Shown: positions 5,941 through 12,422 of the stretch, piece by piece
How positions within the stretch are numbered: the stretch's first letter is position 1
Layout: each line of letters starts with the position of its first letter
Source of the DNA: CAZXFG01 sp964640515
GTDB taxonomy: Bacteria; Patescibacteriota; Patescibacteriia; Magasanikbacterales; GWA2-37-8
Direction: 5' to 3'
Length of the DNA stretch: 17,798 nucleotides
Assembly: GCA_964640515.1 (NCBI GenBank)
Contig: CAZXFG010000009.1
Coordinates: 1-17,798 of the forward strand
Translations under genes and position numbers: made by a program
The notes under the pieces: generated by a model
Databases searched by the model: none
Told to the model about the DNA's origin: nothing
Seen by the model: the letters and a program-made list of their open reading frames with translations, nothing else

Positions 5941-7167
5941 ATGCTTCAATCTAAGCTCTTCACTAAAACCGCCAAGCAGGCGCCGAAGGATGAGGTGAGC
6001 GTGAACGCTCAATTGCTCATCCGGGCGGGGTATGTAGATAAACTAATGTCCGGTGTTTATACTTATTTGCCTTTGGGTTTGCGGGTTTTGAATAATATTA
6101 AAAATATTATTCGGGAAGAGATAGAAGCGATCGGCGGACAGGAAATTTTGATGCCGGCTTTAACGCCTAAAGAAAATTGGATAAAAACCGGGCGCTGGGA
6201 CGAAATTGATGTTTTGTTTAAGTTGGAAGGGGCGAAAAAAAAAGAATATGCTTTGGGTTCCACTCATGAAGAGATAGTTACGCCTTTGGTGCAAAAATTT
6301 GCCACCAGTTATAAAGATTTGCCGGTAGCGGTGTATCAGATTCAGGATAAATTCAGGAACGAACCCCGGGCCAAATCCGGGTTATTGCGCGGACGGGAAT
6401 TCAGCATGAAAGATTTGTACAGTTTTCATACTGATGAGGCTGATTTGGAAGCGTATTATGAAAAGGCCAAAGAAGCGTATTTTAAGATTTTCCGTCGTTG
6501 CGGTTTGGATGCTTTATTGGTAGAGGCCACGGGCGGAGCTTTTAGCAAGTTTTCTCATGAATTTCAGGTGCTGACCGAGCATGGTGAGGATGAGGTATAT
6601 TTTTGTCCGGAATGCGGCCGACACCAGAACAAAGAATTGGTTGAGGACAATAAATGTCCGTATTGCGGCGCGAAGCGAGAGGTGAAAAAGGCGATTGAAG
6701 TGGGCAATATTTTTAAATTGAAAACTAAATTCAGCGAGGCTTTTGGATATAAATATACGGATGAACAGGGAAATCTTCAGCCGGTGCTCATGGGTTGTTA
6801 TGGTATTGGCCCAAGCCGGGTCTTGGGTACTATCGCGGAAGCCTCTCATGATGAGGCCGGAATCATCTGGCCGGAGTCTGTGGCGCCGTTTGCCGTGCAT
6901 CTGATTGCTTTGGGCAAAGAAGAATCGGTTTTTGAGGAAGCAAAAAAGCTTTATGAGGCTTTGAGCAAAAAAGGTACGCAAGTCTTGTTTGATGAACGGC
7001 GCGAGGTATCGGCCGGCGCTAAGTTCGCTGAAAGCGACCTTTTGGGTATTCCCCAGCGCCTGATAGTGAGCTCTAAAACTCTGGAGCAGGGCAGTGTGGA
7101 ATTAAAAAAGAGAGGAGAAAGTAATCCACAGTTGATTAAAATTTCAGAAGCTGTTAAACTATTCTAG
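5941..7167 (+). CDS. proS: Prolyl-tRNA synthetase, short form without editing domain
   Basis: A 408-residue class II synthetase that charges tRNA-Pro. Catalytic core features are RAGYVDKLMSGVYTYLPLG, GSTHEEIVTPL, motif 2 FRNEPRAKSGLLRGREFSMKDLYSF, and motif 3 GCYGIGPSRVLGTIAE, followed by an anticodon-binding domain (FAVHLIALG..FDERREVSAGAKFAESDLLGIP). The family's common bacterial form is about 570 aa because an INS editing domain sits between motifs 2 and 3. Here that space holds only a short zinc ribbon with Cys222, Cys225, Cys239 and Cys242 (CPEC..CPYC). Without INS, Ala-tRNA-Pro clearance would need a trans factor. The ATG is preceded by AT-rich sequence without an SD. The long hairpin at 5750-5918 lies just upstream. 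Confidence 0.95.
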   Translation: MLQSKLFTKTAKQAPKDEVSVNAQLLIRAGYVDKLMSGVYTYLPLGLRVLNNIKNIIREEIEAIGGQEILMPALTPKENWIKTGRWDEIDVLFKLEGAKKKEYALGSTHEEIVTPLVQKFATSYKDLPVAVYQIQDKFRNEPRAKSGLLRGREFSMKDLYSFHTDEADLEAYYEKAKEAYFKIFRRCGLDALLVEATGGAFSKFSHEFQVLTEHGEDEVYFCPECGRHQNKELVEDNKCPYCGAKREVKKAIEVGNIFKLKTKFSEAFGYKYTDEQGNLQPVLMGCYGIGPSRVLGTIAEASHDEAGIIWPESVAPFAVHLIALGKEESVFEEAKKLYEALSKKGTQVLFDERREVSAGAKFAESDLLGIPQRLIVSSKTLEQGSVELKKRGESNPQLIKISEAVKLF

Positions 7168-7184
7168 TCTTTATTTTCTAGGAT

Positions 7185-7280
7185 GGGCCGACAAAATAAT
7201 TTTCTCACTTTCCTCGCTCGCGAGAGCTCGGGGATGAAGCTTCGGCTTCATAACCCGCTCGAAAAATATTTTGTCCGCCC
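7185..7280. repeat. Nested palindromic element upstream of trxA
   Basis: GGGCCGACAAAATAATTTTC (7185-7204) is matched by the inverse of GAAAAATATTTTGTCCGCCC (7261-7280). The centre has CTCGCTCGCGAGAG and a tip ATGAAGC-TTCG-GCTTCAT. The element has no stop in the trxA frame, which produces a spurious 40-codon extension of trxA back to 7183. Confidence 0.8.
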
Positions 7281-7302
7281 GTTCTATGCTAATTTTTCAA
7301 AT

Positions 7303-7623
7303 ATGGCCCATGTTTTCACAGATGCTAACTTTAATGATGAAGTAATCAAATCCAGTACCCCGGTTTTAGTTGATTTTTGGGCGCCTTGGTGCGGACCTTG
7401 CCAGATGATGGGGCCGATTATGGAAGAATTGGCCACGGAATTTGAAGGAAAGAATATTAAAATAGGGAAAGTGAATGTGGATGAGAATAATAATGTGGCC
7501 GGACAGTATAATGTAATGAGTATTCCTTCTTTTATGGTGTTTAAGGATGGCAGTGTGGTAGACCAGCTGACCGGCGGAGTGCAGAAAGAGAAATTGAAGG
7601 CGATGATTGAGAAATATCTATAA
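7303..7623 (+). CDS. trxA: Thioredoxin
   Basis: A 106-residue thioredoxin of standard length that reduces disulfides in cytoplasmic proteins using electrons from thioredoxin reductase. The active site is WCGPC with Cys30 and Cys33. VLVDFWAPWCGPCQ precedes a PIMEELA helix, VNVDENNNVAGQYNVMSIPSF carries the cis-Pro, and GGVQKEKL ends the fold. The ATG at 7303 is chosen because the protein then begins MAHVFTDANF, as is usual. The frame stays open upstream to 7183, but that part is the palindromic repeat at 7185-7280. There is no SD. A strong terminator follows at once. Confidence 0.95.
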   Translation: MAHVFTDANFNDEVIKSSTPVLVDFWAPWCGPCQMMGPIMEELATEFEGKNIKIGKVNVDENNNVAGQYNVMSIPSFMVFKDGSVVDQLTGGVQKEKLKAMIEKYL

Positions 7624-7633
7624 AAAAGTTTAA

Positions 7634-7668
7634 AAAAATCCTCGGTCAAATGACTGGGGATTTTTTTA
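7634..7668 (+). terminator. Rho-independent terminator after trxA (bidirectional)
   Basis: AAAAATCCTCGGTCA (7634-7648) pairs along its length (two G-T wobbles) with TGACTGGGGATTTTT (7651-7665), then continues in Ts. The As on the 5' side make it symmetrical, so it could also stop minus-strand transcripts leaving the GC-rich island. Confidence 0.85.
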
Positions 7669-7671
7669 TTT

Positions 7672-7702
7672 CCTATAATATCTTAATATAAAATATTATA
7701 GG
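7672..7702. repeat. AT-rich perfect inverted repeat at the edge of the GC-rich island
   Basis: CCTATAATAT (7672-7681) and ATATTATAGG (7693-7702) pair perfectly across an 11-base loop. Each arm contains TATAAT in outward orientation, so it might be a divergent promoter core or a boundary element. Confidence 0.7.
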
Positions 7703-7908
7703 AGTGCGCGCGCCGGAGACCAATGCCGGCGCGACTTGGTGCCTTGCTATTTCTTTGGCCAACCCAACCGCGGGCCAGAGAACAAAGCGCTCAATTCACC
7801 CGGGGACCCCCGGGTTACAATGAGTGCTCGGCAAGAACGGTCTTTTGCCTCTAGCGGGTTAGTCTAGAGGGATAGAGTGGGCTCGCCCACCAACTACCGC
7901 GGCGGCGG

Positions 7909-8019
7909 TCAGATGGCGAGGTGGCCGTTGAGCTCTTCGCTCGCGTCGGCGTCGGAGAGGTGATCGTTCTCCGTCGCCAGCGAGAAGGCCCAGAACGAGC
8001 TGGAGTTGAGCGCATACAT
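7909..8019 (-). CDS. Small ORF, 36 aa, unknown, with perfect SD
   Basis: The ATG at 8019 is preceded by AGGAGG (8033-8028) with an 8-base spacer, the best SD in the window. Codons have G or C at third positions in 33 of 36, first positions in about 20 and second in about 15. That is the pattern expected of a real gene in a high-GC genome and unlike the neighbours. The peptide begins MYALNSSSFWAFSLA and has an acidic second half containing SDADASEEL, ending HLAI. No transmembrane helix, no Cys. No family recognised. A structured leader precedes it (GCCCT-tcac-AGGGC and GGCTT..AAGCC hairpins) and GC-rich hairpins follow. Options are a recently acquired small protein, a RiPP-type precursor, a leader peptide, or a fragment of a longer gene. 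An in-frame TAG lies upstream at the island edge. Confidence 0.5.
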   Translation of the reverse strand: MYALNSSSFWAFSLATENDHLSDADASEELNGHLAI

Positions 8020-8027
8020 GGACTGTA

Positions 8028-8033
8028 CCTCCT
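8028..8033 (-). promoter_or_regulatory. Perfect SD of the 36-aa ORF
   Basis: AGGAGG on the minus strand, eight bases before the ATG at 8019. It stands out because most genes in this window have weak or no SD. Confidence 0.65.
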
Positions 8034-8142
8034 GTGGTTGCCCTGTGAAGGGCTTTGGCCGATTGCCCGGAAGCCTTGATAGCTACCCGGGACGCGGTTA
8101 TAATTTTAACAAATCTCAAAAAAAACAAGTACAGGCGCGGCA

Positions 8143-8171
8143 TTGCCTTGTGTATAAACCCGTGATATACT
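8143..8171 (+). promoter_or_regulatory. gdhA promoter
   Basis: TTGCCT (8143-8148), 17-bp spacer, TATACT (8166-8171) with an extended TGA just before it. Predicted start is about 8178, giving a ~32-nt AU-rich leader without SD. Confidence 0.7.
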
Positions 8172-8209
8172 GAAAAAAGTCTTAAAAATTGTCATTATAA
8201 TTTTAAAAT

Positions 8210-9493
8210 ATGTCACAAAGCGCGTTTACGAATGCCATGGCCCAGCTGGAAAAGGCCGCCAAGATTTTGAATTTGGAGGAAAATGTTTATGCCCAACTGC
8301 GAGCTCCGCAAAGGACGCTCACTGTGTCTATCCCGGTGAAAATGGACGACGGAAAGACAAAAATATTCACAGGATATCGGGTGCAATATAACAATGCCCG
8401 TGGACCATTTAAAGGTGGCATTCGTTATCATTGGAATGTGAACGAAGACGAGGTAAAGGCCTTGGCTTTTTGGATGACCATGAAATGCGCCACCGTGGGG
8501 ATTCCTTTGGGTGGGGGAAAAGGCGGGGTGATTGTGAATCCGAAAGAATTATCCAGGGGTGAATTGGAAGGACTGTCTCGCGGTTATGTGCGCGCTTTAT
8601 ACAAATATCTAGGTCCGGATCAGGATGTGCCGGCTCCGGATGTTTATACCACTCCGCAAATTATGGGTTGGATGCTGGATGAATATGAAAAAGCCGTTGG
8701 TCATCACGCGCCCGGATTCATCACCGGTAAACCCATGTCTTTGGGCGGTTCGGCTGGCCGGACTTATTCCACGGCCCAAGGCGGTGTTTATGTTTTGGAA
8801 AGAGCGGTGCATAAATTAGGATTGACTCCGGGGAATACCACAGTGGCTATCCAAGGATTTGGCAATGCCGGCAGTCATATGGCGAAAATATTGCATGGAT
8901 TGGGCTATAAAATTGTGGCTGTGAGCGATTCCAAGGGTGGGGTGTATAATGAAGAAGGGATTGATCCGAACAAAGCTGAAAAAATCAAGAAAGATGGCGG
9001 TATGCTGGGGTGTTATTGCTTAGGCGGAGTGTGCGCTTTGGAACAAATGCCGACCAATGGCAATTGTCGCCATGTGAGCAATGAGGATTTGTTAGAGTTG
9101 GAAGTGGATGTTTTAATTCCGGCGGCTTTGGAAAATCAAATCACGGCGGAAAATGCTCCGCGCGTTAAAGCTAAGATTGTGGCTGAACTAGCCAACGGTC
9201 CGACCACTCCGGAAGCTGACGAGATTTTATTTAAAAAAGGCGTGCTCTTGGTGCCGGATATTTTGACCAATGCCGGCGGAGTGACTGTTTCATATTTTGA
9301 ACAGGCGCAGAATGCCTATGGTCATTATTGGTCGGAAATTAAGGTGTTGAAAAGACTGAAGGAAATCATGACCGATTCCTTTGACGCGGTTTGGGAGAAA
9401 AAAGAGAAATATAATGTTGACATGCGCACGGCGGCTTTTGTGTTGGCGGTGGATAGAGTGGCTCAAGCCATGAAAGATAGGGGCATAGTCTAA
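8210..9493 (+). CDS. gdhA: Glutamate dehydrogenase (Glu/Leu/Phe/Val family) with a Cys-rich insert
   Basis: A 427-residue enzyme interconverting glutamate and 2-oxoglutarate plus ammonia with NAD(P). The substrate lysines expected from clostridial GDH are present: Lys68 in GPFKGGIRYH, Lys92 in MKCATVGIP and Lys104 in GGGKGG. The Rossmann fold has VAIQGFGNAGSH and, after the second strand, VSDSKGG, whose Asp favours NAD over NADP (inference). DVLIPAALENQIT and ANGPTTPEAD are family signatures. The oddity is at about 263-288, where a short variable loop is replaced by a segment with Cys268, Cys270, Cys275 and Cys286 (CYCLGGVC plus C). This could bind a metal or be redox-active. It is probably co-transcribed with the 58-aa gene downstream. 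Confidence 0.93.
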   Translation: MSQSAFTNAMAQLEKAAKILNLEENVYAQLRAPQRTLTVSIPVKMDDGKTKIFTGYRVQYNNARGPFKGGIRYHWNVNEDEVKALAFWMTMKCATVGIPLGGGKGGVIVNPKELSRGELEGLSRGYVRALYKYLGPDQDVPAPDVYTTPQIMGWMLDEYEKAVGHHAPGFITGKPMSLGGSAGRTYSTAQGGVYVLERAVHKLGLTPGNTTVAIQGFGNAGSHMAKILHGLGYKIVAVSDSKGGVYNEEGIDPNKAEKIKKDGGMLGCYCLGGVCALEQMPTNGNCRHVSNEDLLELEVDVLIPAALENQITAENAPRVKAKIVAELANGPTTPEADEILFKKGVLLVPDILTNAGGVTVSYFEQAQNAYGHYWSEIKVLKRLKEIMTDSFDAVWEKKEKYNVDMRTAAFVLAVDRVAQAMKDRGIV

Positions 9494-9517
9494 AATATTT
9501 TATTTTAATTTAATACT

Positions 9518-9694
9518 ATGGCCAAGATAGGAGAGATAAAACCTCGCATCGTAGAACCAATTACTCCGACCACAAAAGACAGGCCAGCCGGTAGAGAAAA
9601 CGGAGAGGAGTCTGAAGAAGAGAAAGAAAAAAGACTGGAAGAATGGAGAAAAAATGAAGCCGAGAGAAGGGGAGGAGTGGATATAAAAGTTTAG
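9518..9694 (+). CDS. Small charged protein, 58 aa, unknown
   Basis: An ATG 25 bases after the gdhA stop opens a 58-codon frame ending in TAG, followed within six bases by a terminator hairpin. The protein begins MAKIGEIKPRIVEPITPTT. Its middle is very acidic and charged (ENGEESEEEKEKRLEEWRK) and it ends GGVDIKV. It is probably a short disordered or helical peptide, with no membrane segment and no Cys. Support is positional: a clean ORF fills the space between gdhA and the terminator, its composition is non-random and its codon use is like the neighbours. The start lacks an SD, like gdhA and leuS. No family recognised. Confidence 0.6.
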   Translation: MAKIGEIKPRIVEPITPTTKDRPAGRENGEESEEEKEKRLEEWRKNEAERRGGVDIKV

Positions 9695-9699
9695 TCTAG

Positions 9700-9732
9700 A
9701 AGAAATCCGTGAAAAGCGGATTTCTTGCTTTT
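9700..9732 (+). terminator. Terminator after gdhA and the 58-aa gene
   Basis: AAGAAATCCG (9700-9709) and CGGATTTCTT (9717-9726) form a perfect 10-bp stem with a 7-base loop. The following GCTTTT is only a modest T-run. The right arm overlaps the -35 of leuS. Confidence 0.7.
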
Positions 9733-9753
9733 CCCTCCGTTTTCAGATAAAAT
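9725..9753 (+). promoter_or_regulatory. leuS promoter
   Basis: TTGCTT (9725-9730), 17 bp, TAAAAT (9748-9753). Predicted start near 9760 leaves a leader of about 16 bases to the GTG start. As at infB, the -35 lies in the right arm of a terminator stem. Confidence 0.55.
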
Positions 9754-9775
9754 ATATAAGACTTAATTATTTTTT

Positions 9776-12316
9776 GTGCCAAAGTACGATCATAAAAAAA
9801 TAGAGAAAAAATGGAAGAAAGTTTGGGAAAAGAGCGGAATTTATGAAACTAAAAATACTTCAGACCGTCCCAAGTACTATATTTTGGACATGTTCCCTTA
9901 TCCTTCAGGCGCGGGCCTGCATGTAGGCCATCCGAAAGGATATATCGCCACTGATATCATCGCCAGGATGAAAATGATGCAGGGGTATAATGTGCTCCAC
10001 CCCATGGGTTGGGATGCTTTTGGTTTGCCGGCCGAGAACTACGCTTTGGAACACCATGTGCATCCGCGCGAGGCTACGGAAAAAAATATCAAAACTTTCA
10101 AAAAGCAATTGGGGTTGCTCGGCTTTACTTATGATTGGGACCGGGAGGTGAATACTACCGACCCTGAATATTATAAATGGACGCAGTGGATATTTTTACA
10201 GCTATTTAAAAAAGGTTTGGCCTATGAATCTTACGAACCGATTAATTGGTGTCCGACTTGCCAGACCGGTTTGGCCAATGAGGATTTAGAAGACGGGAAA
10301 TGCGAACGCTGTGGGACGGTGGTGGAGAAAAAACCCATGCGCCAGTGGGTGCTGAAAATTACCAAATACGCGGATAGATTATTAAATGATTTGGATAAAT
10401 TAGAGAAGTGGCCGGAACCGATCAAAGAGATGCAAAGAAATTGGATTGGGCGGAGCGAAGGCGCGGAAATTGATTTTCAAATTAAAGACAGCGAAGGCAT
10501 AATTCGCGTTTTTACCACGCGTCCGGATACTTTGTTTGGCGCGACCTATATGGTCGTAGCTCCGGAGCACAGAATTTTAGAACAAATGGAGGGGAAGATT
10601 GAAAATTGGCAGGAAGTGCAAAAATATATTACCGAAGCGAAAAAGAAATCAGATTTGGAGCGCACGGATTTAACTAAAGAAAAGACCGGGGTGGAGTTGA
10701 ATGGCATAAAGGTTATTAACCCAGCGACCAATGAAGAGTTGCCGATTTTTGTAGCTGATTATGTGATTACCGGTTATGGCACTGGCGCCATTATGGCCGT
10801 GCCGGCACATGATGAAAGAGATTGGGAGTTCGCAAAAAAATATAATTTAAAAGTGCGGCCGATTATGCTCCCCAGAGGGGGGTCAACTGCGCCATGTAAT
10901 ACCAGTGAAGAGATAAAGCAAGAGGAGGTAGACAAAATTTTAAATGAAGGAGCATTTGAGGGCGATGGTTATTATTTCAATTCTGGATTTTTGAGTTCGC
11001 AGGTTGGATATGGCATTGTAAAGGGAAAAGAAAAAATAATTGCTTGGTTGGAAGAAAAAGGAATTGGCCAGAGAAAAGTGCAGTATAAATTGCGGGATTG
11101 GGTGTTTTCAAGGCAGAGATACTGGGGCGAACCAATCCCATTGATACATTGTGAAAAATGCGGGGTGGTAGCTGTGCCAGAGAATGAATTGCCGGTGGAG
11201 TTGCCCAAGGTGAAAAATTATGAACCAACCGGGACCGGAGAATCTCCTCTGGCCGGCATTCATAAATGGGTAAATACCAAGTGTCCGGTCTGTGGCGGGA
11301 AAGCTAAACGCGAAACCAACACTATGCCGCAATGGGCCGGCTCTTGTTGGTATTATTTAAGATATATTGATCCGAAAAATAATAAAGCGCTGGTAGATAA
11401 GGAAAAAGAAAAATATTGGTCTCCAGTGGACCTCTATGTGGGCGGAGCCGAACATGCCACGCGTCATCTGATTTACGCGCGTTTTTGGCACAAATTTTTA
11501 TATGATATTGGCGCGGTGAATTATGACGAGCCGTTTACTCGTCTGCAAAATGTGGGTTTGATTCTGGCGGAAGACGGCCGCAAGATGAGCAAGCGCTGGG
11601 GCAATGTGATTAATCCGGATGAGGTGGTGGAAAAATTTGGCGCCGATGCCATGCGCGTTTATGAAATGTTTATGGGGCCGTTTGATCAGCCCTGCGCTTG
11701 GAGCATGCAAGGATTGGTGGGAGCGAAGAGATTTTTAGAAAAAGTTTGGGTTTTACGGGAGAAAACAACTGTCATTGCGAGGAGCGAAGCGACGCGGCAA
11801 TCTCCTGAAGGCGAAGAGATTGCTTCGGCCTCGCCCATGGCTCGTCCTCGCAATGACAAGCTAGTTACCATACTCCACCAAACCATCAAAAAAGTCTCTG
11901 ATGATATTGAAAACATGCATTTTAATACGGCCATTGCTAAATTGATGGAATTAACGAATGAAATGGGAAAAGAGGAAGACTTACCAGAAGAGTATTTGGC
12001 CATCTTGGTGAAATTGCTGGCGCCGTTTGCTCCTCATCTGTCTGAAGATATTTGGATTACGCTTGGACATAAAGACAGTATTTTTTCGGAATTATGGCCG
12101 AAGTTTGACGCTGAATTGGCTAAAGACAGCGAAATTACTTTGGCCGTACAAATTAATGGCAAGTTGCGTGATACCCTAGTTGTGCCGGCGGATATTACCG
12201 AAGACGCAGCGAAAAAATTAGCTCTGGAGAGCGAGAAAGCACGAAAATGGTTAGCTGGCCAAACACCCAAGAAAGTTATATATATAAAAGGAAAGTTGGT
12301 CAGTATTGTTGTTTAG
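9776..12316 (+). CDS. leuS: Leucyl-tRNA synthetase with an in-frame palindromic repeat
   Basis: An 846-residue class I synthetase of bacterial type. HIGH-type motif HVGH in PSGAGLHVGHPKGY; KMSK at 603-606 (GRKMSKRWGN); Cys4 zinc module CPTC..CERC; a CP1 editing domain with FTTRPDTLFGATYMVVAPEH and GYGTGAIMAVPAHDERD; and a C-terminal VQINGKLRDTL domain. The start is GTG at 9776, giving MPKYDHKKIEKKWKKVW as expected; there is no SD. Residues 666-694 (VIARSEATRQ..RPRND) are not LeuRS sequence but the translation of an 87-bp palindrome. It sits in the linker between the catalytic body (GAKRFLEKVWVL) and the anticodon-binding helices (LHQTIKKVSDDIENMHFNTAIA). This linker varies among LeuRSs, so function is probably kept. 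Confidence 0.97.
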   Translation: MPKYDHKKIEKKWKKVWEKSGIYETKNTSDRPKYYILDMFPYPSGAGLHVGHPKGYIATDIIARMKMMQGYNVLHPMGWDAFGLPAENYALEHHVHPREATEKNIKTFKKQLGLLGFTYDWDREVNTTDPEYYKWTQWIFLQLFKKGLAYESYEPINWCPTCQTGLANEDLEDGKCERCGTVVEKKPMRQWVLKITKYADRLLNDLDKLEKWPEPIKEMQRNWIGRSEGAEIDFQIKDSEGIIRVFTTRPDTLFGATYMVVAPEHRILEQMEGKIENWQEVQKYITEAKKKSDLERTDLTKEKTGVELNGIKVINPATNEELPIFVADYVITGYGTGAIMAVPAHDERDWEFAKKYNLKVRPIMLPRGGSTAPCNTSEEIKQEEVDKILNEGAFEGDGYYFNSGFLSSQVGYGIVKGKEKIIAWLEEKGIGQRKVQYKLRDWVFSRQRYWGEPIPLIHCEKCGVVAVPENELPVELPKVKNYEPTGTGESPLAGIHKWVNTKCPVCGGKAKRETNTMPQWAGSCWYYLRYIDPKNNKALVDKEKEKYWSPVDLYVGGAEHATRHLIYARFWHKFLYDIGAVNYDEPFTRLQNVGLILAEDGRKMSKRWGNVINPDEVVEKFGADAMRVYEMFMGPFDQPCAWSMQGLVGAKRFLEKVWVLREKTTVIARSEATRQSPEGEEIASASPMARPRNDKLVTILHQTIKKVSDDIENMHFNTAIAKLMELTNEMGKEEDLPEEYLAILVKLLAPFAPHLSEDIWITLGHKDSIFSELWPKFDAELAKDSEITLAVQINGKLRDTLVVPADITEDAAKKLALESEKARKWLAGQTPKKVIYIKGKLVSIVV
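11771..11857. repeat. Type B palindromic element inside leuS
   Basis: Ends GTCATTGCGAGGA and TCCTCGCAATGAC are perfect inverse copies. An inner pair GCAATCTC/GAGATTGC also matches. 87 bp is exactly 29 codons. The related copy at 12335-12413 lies just after the same gene. Confidence 0.9.
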
Positions 12317-12334
12317 TGTCATCCAGAGTGTCTT

Positions 12335-12413
12335 GTCATTGCGAGGAACGCAGTGACGAAGCAATCTTTAGTTTGTAAGGAGATTGCCGCGCCCCTTCGG
12401 GGCTCGCAATGAC
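12335..12413. repeat. Type B palindromic element between leuS and comEC
   Basis: GTCATTGCGAG at 12335 and CTCGCAATGAC ending at 12413 are inverse. Inner arms share GCAATCT/AGATTGC, with a CCCCTTCGGGG hairpin in the right half. A TGTCATCC fragment just before it (about 12318) may be a decayed copy. Its right half is open in the comEC frame and offers a false TTG start at 12384. Confidence 0.85.
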
Positions 12414-12422
12414 AAAAAGAGT

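Larger units (their letters stand above)
7703..8100. other. GC-rich island of unknown origin between trxA and gdhA
   Basis: By hand count about 55-67% GC per 60-base line, clearly above its flanks. It holds several GC-rich hairpins: CGCGCCGG/CCGGCGCG (about 7709-7734), a long stem around ACCCGGGG/CCCCGGGT within AGCGCTCA/TGAGTGCT (about 7787-7831), CCTCTAG/CTAGAGG (about 7849-7872), GTGGGC/GCCCAC (about 7878-7890) and, near the other end, GCCCT/AGGGC and GGCTT/AAGCC. On the minus strand it contains a 36-codon ORF with a perfect SD. No tRNA, tmRNA, RNase P, SRP or IS feature was recognised. A minus-strand transcript from about 8095 to the trxA terminator would be ~430 nt. Confidence 0.7.

Noticed and set aside
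7183..7302. N-terminal extension of thioredoxin (start at 7183)
   Set aside because: The 40 codons lie in a palindromic repeat, and the protein from 7303 already has full thioredoxin length and a normal start.
7703..8100. tmRNA, RNase P RNA, SRP RNA or c-di-GMP riboswitch in the GC-rich island
   Set aside because: Fragments such as CCGGAAG and CACAGGGCAACC look suggestive, but the rest of each consensus (T-arm and CCA, P4 core, SRP tetraloop helix, GEMM second half) is missing on both strands.
7859..8143. 94-codon minus-strand frame across the GC-rich island
   Set aside because: No SD, very Arg-rich low-complexity translation, and it overlaps in another frame the 36-codon ORF that has a perfect SD and better codon-position bias.
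12384..12422. TTG start for comEC at 12384
   Set aside because: It falls inside a type B palindrome. An ATG at 12423 gives a normal protein.
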